A stretch of DNA of 64,000 nt, taken from contig OX485804.1 of the NCBI GenBank assembly GCA_950295325.1, positions 2,292,001-2,356,000 on the forward strand, in the 5' to 3' direction. The translations under genes and the position numbers were made by a program. Source of the stretch: Polytrichum commune (Eukaryota; Streptophyta; Polytrichopsida; Polytrichales; Polytrichaceae). Shown in pieces: positions 23,924 to 32,640 of this stretch. Positions within the stretch are counted from its first letter, which is position 1. Every line of letters starts with the position of its first letter. The notes beneath the pieces were generated by a model. That model worked only from the letters and a program-made list of their open reading frames with translations, did not search any database and was not told the origin of the DNA.

Positions 23924-24290
23924 TCTTCAGGTCCAACAGTCCTCACCCCACCCCCACCAAGGGTAGGACTGCCTTCACAGACGGACACGGCACCTTTCAC
24001 CGTCGTCCCCAGTTTACTAGATAGGACAAGGGGCGATGATACTGCGCGACACACTGACTTGGTCATTGTGGAGGACACGCAGGGGAGCCCGAGTGACACC
24101 GCAGGCGTCCAGAGGATGGACGTCGAGGACAGCCCCGCGGAAGACCGACATCCCTCCGCATACATTGGGGACGTGCACATGGAGACTCTCGACCTGGGTG
24201 GCGAGGAGGACGACATACAGCAGACCCAGGCGTCTCAGGCGGCGCGTGCTGACGACCTAATGGAGACTGAGGCACCTGCGGCGGCGGATG

Positions 24291-24310
24291 TGACGAACGC
24301 GCGTTCGTTA
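24291..24310. repeat. Palindrome inside the coding exon (second)
   Basis: Core GACGAACGCGCGTTCGTT is read in frame as VTNARSL near the end of the second coding exon. It is again a tolerated copy in a low-complexity part of the protein. Confidence 0.9.
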
Positions 24311-24370
24311 ATCGCTGAGGAGGGAGCTGCCGCTCAATCCAACGCCGCTGCCCCTCCCTCCGATGACGAG

Positions 24371-24961
24371 GTAACTCATCTTTGAGACTACCGCATGCAT
24401 TTACGAATGCGCGTTCGTAACATCTCTAACCACATGCGTTGTATTTTTGGCGCATTATATACATCGGCATCCGAGACCTCCGATAGCCCATTTTTGCGTG
24501 CTTCCTTAGGTCGACCAGTTTTGTAGGACACGACATCCTGTTGCCCTAGGAACCTGTACGATAGTTTATCATCTGAGACAAACTGTAAATTTTCACGGAA
24601 TTCATATAAATGAAACATTTTTTTGCATCGAATCGCGTCGTCTCGCATTGGTTGTTTTGTGTATGTTCATGCAGGTTCAAATCTGTTGTGCAATTCTGCT
24701 TCGTTCACGAACGGACGCTCGTAAAAGGATGCCACCCCGCGACCATCTCTTTCACGAACGCCCGTTCGTAAATGCACTATACGGTTCATTCACAAATGAA
24801 CGTTCGTGAATGGTGCGCATGGTCACTGCTGGCCTTTCACGAACGGTCGTTCGCAAATGTACCCTTGTTCTCGCCCTTCGTCTTTTTCCATACTGCATCT
24901 TCATGTTTGCTAAATTCTTTATTGGATCATAGCATTAAACTAGTCGAATTGTTAATCACAG
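24371..24961 (+). other. Intron before the FCP1-like exon, with five palindromes
   Basis: The donor GAG|GTAACT and the acceptor AATCACAG|GAC join SDDE to DPLEIGRNPSTSG in phase 0, fusing the coiled-coil protein to the FCP1-like domain. Palindromes start at 24400, 24704, 24751, 24789 and 24836. If the intron were not removed, the second exon would end at TGA 24383-24385, leaving the phosphatase-like exon as a separate frame. Confidence 0.65.
24400..24857. repeat. Five palindromes in the last coding intron
   Basis: Copies at 24400-24421, 24704-24725, 24751-24772, 24789-24810 and 24836-24857. The last four prefer TTCACGAACG rather than TTTACGAACG as left arm, suggesting a local subfamily. Confidence 0.9.
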
Positions 24962-26005
24962 GACCCCCTGGAGATAGGTCGCAACCCTTCCACCAGTGGA
25001 CCTCAGACCCGAAACAAGCCGTTCATCGTGTTTGACCTCAACGGGGTGTTGTGTCACACCGAACACATCCCGAGGGTCCCCACGCGTCCCTTCCGTCACC
25101 CCGACGAAAGGGACTATGACGGCGAGCTCGACACCCTAATAAACCGCAAGGTTGTCCGCGCCCGTCCCGGCTTGCGCGACTTCCTTCACGAGGTGGTCGA
25201 GTTCGCCCACGTCATTGTGTGGAGCTCCATGGTCATGGAGAACACGGAACCCATCGTCGACTTCCTATTCCGTGATCTCCCGAGCCCTTGCCTTGTCCTC
25301 GGGCAAGAGGACTGCGATGAACTACTCGACGAAAAGGGTCTACCGGTTCCCAAGTTCGGCGGCCGAGGCAGAGGACAACAGTTCCTCAAGGTCCTCAGGT
25401 CCAGACTTTGGCGCGGCGTCCCCCGGCTTAAGGGGACCCCCCACGGGTGGTGGCCTACTCCGGAGAACACTCTCCTGGTCGACGACAGCCCCGCCAAGAG
25501 CGTTTTGAACCCCCCGGGCAACATCATCTTTCCCGACACGTGGACCGGCGATAGGAAGGACACATTTTTGGTCGATACGCTAGCGCCGTACCTTAGAAGG
25601 CTTGTGCTCCACGCTGGTAGCATCCCCTTTTTTGTTAGGTCCAACCCCATCGGCAATGCGGGACTAAGCCCCCGCGATAATGTATACAAGAGCATCATGA
25701 GGCTCGCGAAATTTAATAAACTCATTTGAAATATCTTCATGTATGTGCGTGTTATCATTTGGTTCACATATCTAACGCTTCATCCGTTTTTGGATGTCTT
25801 TGTTGTCTGTGTTGTTGTTATTGTTGTTGTTCCCCATAGTTTGCCCCCATATGTGACGCCCCCGTCCTCGACGGCCTTTCCCGTCCCCCCTCGTCCCTAG
25901 GCTCCCCTTCCCGCGGCGTGACGTATTCCGTGATCCCCTCACTCTACCACTTCTCGGCGGTCGACGCGGCCTCGGCCGTGGATTACTCCCGGGACGTCGA
26001 CGACG

Positions 26006-26782
26006 GTGTTGTCAACAGCCCGCCCCCTAGGGTTGTCCCCCGGGCGGACGCTCGTTCGTTTGGGGCATGTGTCGCCCTCGAGGGACGACGCCGTCGCTCG
26101 TCGTGGGCCGAGCCGACGTCTCCACCTGGAAGCAACCCGGTGCAACCCCTCCCCCGTCGTCCCCGTTCCTCCTCCTGCAAACCCATCCCCGGTCGTTGGC
26201 CCTCCTTGCCATGCTTCCCCCACATTACTGAACAGTGCCGCAATTCAACCGGATTCGTATGCTCTCCTCGACGCCCCCATCGTCCCCGGGATCGATGTCA
26301 CCAAATCCAAGGTGCCCTTCTTTGTCCCTAAACCCATATTCACCGTTGCTTTCCTCTTTGTCTGCGCGTGCCAAGAGGTTTACGAGCGCCCATCCCAAAC
26401 CGCCCTTCCTCATTTTCCCCACTCCGTTCTTATTGTTATCTTCCTATGGCGTTTTTGGCAGGTGGCTCCCCGCTCGCTTGGTGGCCAACCCTCCTCGACT
26501 TCGTCATTGCCAAGGCACGCCCTCAAGGCCGCATCTTCCGAGTGCGATCGTTCTCTGGCCCTCCGGAGAAGCGCAAGACGTTCCCTTTCGCAAACGCCCT
26601 CGTATTCTACTTATAATACCACCTCGTACAATTCGGGAGCGCGTCCTGAAACATGCAAGAACGACACATATTCCTTTCCAGACAACACACAAGGATACAG
26701 TCGTGGGCCTGAGATTTTTAAAGCCATGGAGGCCGCCAAAAAAAAGGACTTAGCTGCCAAAAAAAATAGTGGGTCGGACTAG
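26006..26782 (+). CDS. GC-rich open frame downstream of the FCP1-like exon, unknown
   Basis: 258 codons are open without an ATG start, so this is an exon or chance in GC-rich DNA. Composition is Pro/Ser/Arg-rich, with a basic tail (FKAMEAAKKKDLAAKKN). A possible 84-bp intron (26378-26461, GTTTAC..TTTTGGCAG) is a multiple of three and in phase, so the frame is open with or without it. A degenerate palindrome (CGGACGCTCGTTCG, 26045-26058) lies inside. It follows the FCP1-like stop by about 280 bp on the same strand with similar composition, hinting at the same locus. No family recognised. Confidence 0.3.
   Translation: MLSTARPLGLSPGRTLVRLGHVSPSRDDAVARRGPSRRLHLEATRCNPSPVVPVPPPANPSPVVGPPCHASPTLLNSAAIQPDSYALLDAPIVPGIDVTKSKVPFFVPKPIFTVAFLFVCACQEVYERPSQTALPHFPHSVLIVIFLWRFWQVAPRSLGGQPSSTSSLPRHALKAASSECDRSLALRRSARRSLSQTPSYSTYNTTSYNSGARPETCKNDTYSFPDNTQGYSRGPEIFKAMEAAKKKDLAAKKNSGSD
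26043..26062. repeat. Rightmost, degenerate palindrome copy
   Basis: CGGACGCTCGTTCG differs from the 14-bp consensus CGAACGNNCGTTCG by one base; outer bases are not conserved. It marks the right limit of the palindrome zone seen here. Confidence 0.6.
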
Positions 26783-27120
26783 TGTGACTAGAAGCGTACT
26801 AGTGGGACGGACTCCCTAAATGGGCTTAGGTGTAGAACATATTTAAGTGCTTACTTTCTATACTATTCCAAGTTACTCAAGACATTGATGGTATTTCCAT
26901 TATAATTGTATTTCTATCCCAATTAATTCATTCAACTTCCATTCATTCTTCGCATCTTCCCTTCCATTCATAACGAGTTGTCATTTCATACGCAACTATT
27001 TTCATGTATGACTCACATTTTTATTCACTTCCATGCCTTTATGTATAATAATAGTAGCATACCATTATACATATGGGATTTTTAGTCGTCATTACTGGTC
27101 CATTTTTGAAATGTGCATCC
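26783..27120. other. AT-rich spacer
   Basis: I see no gene, RNA or clear repeat between the GC-rich open frame and the minus-strand transposase-like pseudogene. Confidence 0.5.
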
Positions 27121-28505
27121 TTATATAGTCTCATAATCAACCAAAAGTCTCCAAATACCGAATATAGTGTTATGATCCACCGACATTTTGAACACAAAGA
27201 ACTTATTTTTGGATTGCCCTGGACTCTGACTATTATGGACATATTTGAACCTAGAGTGGTTTTTCAGTGTCATGATGCTATCCAAAAAACCCATCCCACT
27301 ACGAATGAAAGGCTTTGAACCTGCCACAAAGTTCCTATAATTAAGAGAAACCAAAGAGAAGAATTTATCCATTACCACCTCCAATGATGCTTCATGAAGA
27401 TGGTTCTTTTCTCCTAGGAGAGGGGATTTGAGAATGTAATTTGCCATAAACTATTAACCGGCAACCATAACAATAGTTGAGTTCTTTGCAGTTGGAGTTT
27501 TAAACACCTCATTTGTCACACATTGGTAAGCCATGTCTAGTGACTCACGACACACTCCATTAGATACATGTTGTGAACACCCAAATGAATACAAACACGG
27601 GACATATTTGAAGATTGTGAATGGACGTATATAATTTTTGCATAGCAAACATCAAGACATATGGGAACGGCATGACAAACCTTACATTGAACCTTAGCTT
27701 TCTCCGGTGGGTCTATACCAACCATGAAAGGAGTTGGTATAGTACCGATCCATTCAGTAGAATTGCGAACTCCACTATTTCGTGAAAAATACTCACATGA
27801 GTCGTTAGGGCATTGGAGATGACCAATGCATGAAGACCTCCGAAAAGTCAAACCAAATTCATTCTAAATGTTTGTTGTTTTGGTTCTGCACCAGACATGC
27901 CCATCGTAAATCTTGTCGATGCTTTCCATTGCCTTGCCATAAGTATCTGGAATTCCAATCTTGACCAGTGGTAAAATGAAAATGACATCTCCATAAAAAG
28001 AAGACAGTAAATACTTCACATCCTTAATAACAATGTTATTGAAGTCAATATTTGTGAGATGAAATTTGGATCTTCTATGACACTTGGTGATTTTGAGGGC
28101 TTCCAATTTATGAACATTAGATATATATGACATAAGACGAACATGAGGTTTTTTGGAACGTGTGTGTTGTTCAAAAATACTCAAGTTCATTGGCTTGCAA
28201 GGAGATCGATCATTACTAGACTGAGGTTGTCCAAAAGATGTAGAAGTAAAAGAACATGGAGATTTAATTGGATAAGATGAAGTCCTTGCAATGTCCACCA
28301 ATAATTGGATGCTATCTTCATCTGAATCACTAAGGACCATAACATCATCTACCTTCAATTTAACCTTGCAAAGAGAATGATTTTTCGGTGTAGTTGTGAT
28401 AGACTCATTTGTCAACAACACTGTAGATGCATCCATCTCCAATGCAAACACTCCTATCACTCTGTACGAGCCCGCGCCCAATGACCAAAAAGAGCCACTG
28501 TCCAC
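27121..28505 (-). pseudogene. Transposase-like zinc-finger protein, N-terminal half, broken
   Basis: Minus-strand frames read in order: a 213-residue N-terminal region with an acidic LSDSDEDS patch, then after TAG 27864-27866 (same frame) CIGHLQCPNDSCEYF.. RNSTEWIGTIPTPF.. VQCKVCHAVPICLDVCYAKIIYV, a Cys/His-rich zinc-binding module. Next comes (shifted near 27570) ESLDMAYQCVTNEVFKTPTAKNS, and after another break FRYNFV-like NYRNFVAGSKPFIRSGMGFLDSIM. I recall this arrangement from large multi-copy transposase-like families of non-seed plants in which a SWIM domain follows far downstream, but cannot verify it. The catalytic and SWIM parts are absent, so it is a 5' fragment. Confidence 0.5.
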
Positions 28506-28846
28506 TCTTGTTTTTTAATCGAAATTATCTCGTAGAACTCACCAATCTCTTGGAATAATTATTTTTCCACATACATGGTACCAAGATGAAAGTCATACTT
28601 TAGAGTAAGCAAATTCTCGTGGACCACTACAAAACCATCTGCACCCAAGGGAAGAGTGAAAGAAATAGAGCAATCTCCTACTTGAAAAGATGCCATCGGA
28701 AGATAAACAAATTCAATGCAGACTCACAAGAATGAGGAATGGAAATGATGCATGACATAAAAATCAAATAAGGTAGACACAAACAACATTGACAATACAT
28801 CATCATAAATTGTATATATTAATACTATAATTTGGATAGTTGTAGT

Positions 28847-29195
28847 CTCGGGGGGGGGGGGGGGGGCAGTGTGTTAGAAAGTTAAGGATATAGGTGCGAA
28901 CAACCACTATTTTATAGGGGGGTATTACTTTCAATTCTCTTCTTTTTTTCACATGCTATCATTATGTAAATTTCTACTTTGGGTTAATAGACAACTGGCT
29001 TGCATTACTTATAATTCCAAATTCCCTGTTATTCCATACCCTATAGTACTTTAAAGATGTCCAGTGCCATTTTTGATACCCTATATTACTCTTAAGTCCA
29101 ATTATAAAATTTTGCCCCCATGTTTTTAAAATACCCTATCATTTGTTCGCATGTATATTGCTACTCCAACCAATGACTACCCCCCCCCCCCCGAG
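28847..29195. mobile_element. hAT-like MITE with homopolymer ends and 8-bp target duplication
   Basis: The 349-bp element begins CTC then 17 G, and ends 13 C then GAG, so its inverted ends are CTCGGGG.../...CCCCGAG. It is flanked by perfect direct repeats GTTGTAGT at 28839-28846 and 29196-29203. An 8-bp duplication with short inverted ends is typical of hAT elements. The interior is AT-rich with no coding capacity, as expected for a MITE. Confidence 0.85.
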
Positions 29196-29203
29196 GTTGT
29201 AGT

Positions 29204-29639
29204 CGTTTTATTATTAAAATTCACGTGGGATACATTTAAAAATAATAAAAATATTGCAATGACAACTTGAGTAGGGTTTGAAATAATGCAAGGGTGTTAT
29301 GTATTTTGAATAGGAATGCCACCATATACAATGCATCTACACACAAACTTAAAATTTTTGATTGCCAATAATGGGCTATGACGTTGAGAATATGAAACCC
29401 TAAGATTCTAATGGTTAAGGCATGTTGTTGTTGTTTTGGTTGTGTTATATGATGATATTAAATACACATGGATGTGGAAGACGGACAAATTGATTCTTGA
29501 AGCAAAACAACAATAAGAAGTGAGACGTTCAATTTCTATTTGTTTTGCTAGTTAATTACCAATTTGATTTGTGCAAATGCTCGACAAAGATGTGTCCGCA
29601 CATTCACAGTTTTCAACTCCCCTGAAAAAATGCAGACGG
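29204..29639. other. AT-rich spacer
   Basis: Nothing supportable is seen apart from the flank of the MITE insertion. Confidence 0.5.
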
Positions 29640-30535
29640 AAGGGATCCTCCAAGTACTCGACAAGCAAAGCATTGGAGAGGTTGAGGATGGGGAAAGAAT
29701 TGACTAGAATTACAAAGTGCGGCATAAATGCGACCACATAAACTCTAACATTTGAAAAAATAGTGGAAGACGCGGAACTTCTCAAAGATGGGATTGATAC
29801 GGAACAACTTGACATCTATGAGAAAGAGGATGTAGAAATCATTAGTGAGATGAGGCTTGACATCCAAGACATTGAAGAGGAAGTGGAGTCCCAAAACAAA
29901 CTAGAAGTAAGATTTTGACTTATTCTATTGAATGTTAATTTCCTAGTCATTGCCTAGAGTGGAAGTAGAAACTTTTTGGTTATTGAATTTAGGGTTTGGA
30001 ATGGGGTGTGGGAAAGGAGAAGGCAAGTTCTCATTCCGTACAACCTCACACAATGGCAAAGAAGGCTAATGGGAGGGGGAGCACCACAATGCCTCTCAGT
30101 GCCACTTCTCCCCGACCACCGATGTTGCCATGGTGCAAATCAATGCGGAAATTTGTTGGAGTGGTCGAAGAGCAACAACTCGGAAACATCCATGAAGCGA
30201 CATTGGAGGCAGTGGAGGAAGGCCATATGAGAGAGGATGTGGAGAAAAAAGATGAAGACAAAGACAACAATGAGGCTAGCCAGTTCAGGAAGGAGGAGGC
30301 CAAAAAATTAAAAAAAATGGAGAGGGCGAGGAGGATGAAGAAGAGGACGGCAAGCATCATGCCAAGGAGGATAGTAAGAGAAAGGGGGGTGATGGACAAG
30401 CGGACAAAACCTCTCCAATCCAGGTTTCTCCCCCAAACCCTAACTTTTCATTCATGTGATGAGATCCTAGTGTTTCCAAGTCCAATAGGTTACATGTTGT
30501 CAATCAATATGGTAGAGTGCATTAGGTTTTCTTAA
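29640..30535 (+). pseudogene. Fragments of an unknown Lys/Glu-rich protein
   Basis: A plus-strand frame at about 29640-29907 reads FEKIVEDAELLKDGIDTE and DIQDIEEEVESQNKLE, interrupted by a TAA, and runs to a possible donor GAA|GTAAGA. A second stretch from ATG 30053 gives 160 residues starting MAKKANGRG with a highly charged segment (KKDEDKDNNE, KEEAKKLKKMERARRMKKR) suggesting a coiled coil or nuclear basic region. No family recognised. It may be an old transposon gene. Evidence is only coding-like composition. Confidence 0.25.
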
Positions 30536-31700
30536 AATGATGGGTAATTTTTCTGCCGTCTCGAACTTGAGGGATGGAGGTCCAATCACCCCCTCCCTCC
30601 TCCAACTAGTTCTCGAGAAGTTTTTTGGCATAGTCGGTTCAAATCCTTGTGTTTCCAAGTCCAACCAATTACATGTGTGATCTTTCGATTTTTTGATCTT
30701 TAATAACTTGAGGTATATTCTTCTAGATTCTTCTAAAACTATTGGTAGTCTTCCTGAAGGCTTGAAATTCAACTTGTTATTTCATTTGAGGGATGGAGTT
30801 GATCACCTCTCTATGCCCCCCCCCGGCACCCAAAAAAAACTTGTCAGAATTCTACAAGTGTAGAATTCTGTCAATTGTACTTTTATTGCCGAAGTTACAA
30901 CTGATAGAATTCTGCCAAATTTTTGGTGATTGGAGTGGGGAGAGAGGTGATCAACCCTCCAACCAGTGCTTGGGAAGTTCTTGGGCATAGCCGGTCCAGA
31001 TCCTAGTCCAATCGTGGTGACATGTTGACATCTTACAGGTTTTCTTATTGTAGTTTTTAGGTATATTCTTTAAATTCCTCTAAATTAATTGGTAATGCAA
31101 AGGGCATAGTTGTTATTGTAACCTATTCAAATGCAAACAAATAAAAATCGAGAAATGTACTCATGATTAATTTCTTGCTTGAAAATTTATTTCCATAGCT
31201 TCTTGAGGGAACTTTTGTGAAAGGGTGACCGAAATTGTGAGGTTTTAGGGCAGAAGGAATTCTCGAATGGATGAATATCCTCTATTCTTTCGAGGAATTT
31301 AGAGAATATTTATCACAATATATTATCCATTACCACAATAAATTTATCCATTTGAGGAATTTGTAGACATGAAAGGGATCATATATCAAGGCGTATTTTG
31401 TGTGTAAATAAGCTGAATGACTCGTATGTGTAGTCCCATGCCACTGATACTGATTATTTCTAGTCTCTAAGTTTTCAGGTGATTAAGTGGTGACAAAACT
31501 CCAAAAGAATTCACCTGAAGTCTTGAATTTCAACCTGTGATTTCTCAAACTCAACCGGTAGATTTTGGGACAAAATCAGTTAAAGTCCCAGTGTTTCCAA
31601 GTCCAACCAGTTACATGTGCTGACACGTTAACATCTTATAGGGTTTTTCTTTATTGTAGTTAGAGGTACTGAATTCCTCTGAATTAATTGGTAATTCACC
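30536..31700. other. Non-coding DNA with copies of a dispersed ~190-bp repeat
   Basis: No gene. Copies of a repeat containing AGTGTTTCCAAGTCCAACC..TTACATGTG lie at about 30617-30780, 30969-31110 and 31545-31745. A perfect 26-nt inverted repeat (11-bp arms CAGAATTCTAC, loop AAGT) lies at 30845-30870. Confidence 0.6.
30617..30780 (+). repeat. Dispersed repeat family A, copy 1
   Basis: The shared order is: TTTTTGGCATA(G/A)TC, CC(T/A)..GTGTTTCCAAGTCCAACC, TTACATGT, AGGTATATTCT, TTCTTCTAAAA, then CTTGAA.TTCAAC.TGTTATTTC. Other copies: 30969-31110, 31545-31745, 46186-46262 (partial), 48618-48800 on plus; 59185-59376 and about 52395-52510 on minus. No coding potential or terminal structure recognised. 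Confidence 0.65.
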
Positions 31701-31745
31701 TGAAGTCTCGAACTTCAACTTGTTATTTCTCAAACTCAACTCGTA
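31545..31745 (+). repeat. Dispersed repeat family A, copy 3
   Basis: Contains CCAGTGTTTCCAAGTCCAACC, TTACATGTGCTGACACGTTAAC and ends TTCAACTTGTTATTTCTCAAACTCAAC. It sits at the left edge of the U2 array. Confidence 0.65.
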
Positions 31746-32378
31746 GATGAGTCATGTGTGAATGTAATTGGGGTGCAGGAGGATGAGGATCCTCTCGGCA
31801 ATTAAGGTCTTGCCAACACGAGGTGGGAACCAAGAGCTCGAAGATCGTGATTTCTGGTACATGAGGATGAGGATCCACGCGACAATCCAGTCGTTGCCAG
31901 CATGGAGTGGATGCGCACCGGCCGAGTCTGTGCGGTGAGGATGAAGAAAGAGAAATTCCCAAAAGAACAAACATTATCACCGGTGCTTGGTGGCAATTCA
32001 TTACAGTTCAACGGAGCAATCCAGCTATCGAGATTCATGCATCTCGGCAGTTTCAGGTTGCCAACAATCTTGGCTAATGCAGGGTGACTTGATTCGTGGT
32101 AACAATAATACATAATAATACAAGTCACCAACGGCACGTCTTACCCTTCTCCACCCTTACATTCCACAATTTGAGAATTGCCTTCACATTGCTCATGTGT
32201 AGGAATTGAAGTATAACCTTGGCACAAAGGTGCAGTTAAGTGAGTCAAAATGAGGCTGCATAATTGTAAAAAAAGGAGCCATTCGTGAAACTGCACAACA
32301 ATGATAAGAAGAGGATCGATTTACTTGGGAAGAAGTCCGTGACTGGTGATGGATAGAGAAGAAGAGATGGACTGAGTT

Positions 32379-32428
32379 GTCCCATACTTGTCAGGAGATG
32401 CAATGGAGGGCAGAGGCGGAGCTTATAA
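32379..32428 (+). promoter_or_regulatory. USE and TATA box of U2 copy 1
   Basis: GTCCCATACTT (32379-32389) resembles the plant snRNA upstream sequence element (RTCCCACATCG), and TATAA lies at 32424-32428, about 34 bp further. The U2 start is 25-29 bp beyond. This wider USE-TATA spacing is the known Pol II arrangement for plant snRNA genes. Confidence 0.7.
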
Positions 32429-32452
32429 GGGGAAGTCGAAGTGTGGAGAGGC

Positions 32453-32640
32453 ATGCCTTTCTCGGCCTTTTGGCTAAGATCAAGTGTAGTATCTGTTCTT
32501 ATCAGTTTAATATCTGATATGAGGTTCATCGAGCCTCATGATATTAATCTAATTTCTTGAGGGTGTGAGCTCATATGGCAGCTTGCTGACCGAGCTTGCG
32601 AGCGTCGTGATGGTATTGCACTACCTCCTTGGCAGGCACA
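32453..32640 (+). ncRNA. U2: U2 snRNA gene, copy 1
   Basis: It starts ATGCCTTTCTCGGCCTTTT and keeps the conserved 5' half: stem I, GTGTAGTATCTGTTC (branch-site pairing GUAGUA) and the stem IIa/IIb hairpin (GAGGTTCATCGAGCCTC). U2 RNA pairs with the intron branch point in the spliceosome. The Sm-site region reads AATTTCTTGAGG, with a C interrupting the U-run, which may weaken Sm binding. The 3' stems end near TTGCACTACCTCCTTGGCAGGC. About 188 nt, close to typical plant U2. With promoter elements in place, it is a plausible gene or a very recent pseudogene. Confidence 0.75.

Larger units (their letters stand above)
21118..25729 (+). pseudogene. ParB-like / coiled-coil / FCP1-like phosphatase fusion gene (three coding exons, lightly broken)
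   Basis: Coding exons 21118-22416, 22540-24370 and 24962-25729 join in phase 0 at GT-AG introns, giving about 1,298 residues. The N-terminal 330 residues end a unique region with basic stretches (KKKKSPKKP, KRSRDE). Next, VKWDRQTVSVMPKG and IIDGQHSLEAS (DGQHS at 22135-22149) match the ParB/sulfiredoxin-fold pattern. The middle has a Lys/Glu-rich coiled coil (about 23550-23715), then a Pro-rich linker. The C-terminus is FCP1/NIF-like HAD: DLNGVL (25034-25051, second Asp replaced by Asn), VIVWSS and LLVDDSP. Breaks: TAG 22111-22113, TAG 22126-22128, and a 1-nt shift at the GGG 23115-23117. Codons are GC-rich, unlike the flanks. ATG follows the acceptor GATGCAG. Role unknown; host or mobile origin unclear. 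Confidence 0.65.

Noticed and set aside
23387-24275. Minus-strand open frames opposite the coiled-coil exon
   Set aside because: They mirror GC-rich codons of the plus-strand gene and contain no domain.
16522-24857. The palindrome fits the Gram-positive SOS (LexA) box pattern CGAAC-N4-GTTCG
   Set aside because: The surroundings are clearly eukaryotic with introns and plant transposons; no LexA-like gene is present. I treat the match as chance similarity of short palindromes.
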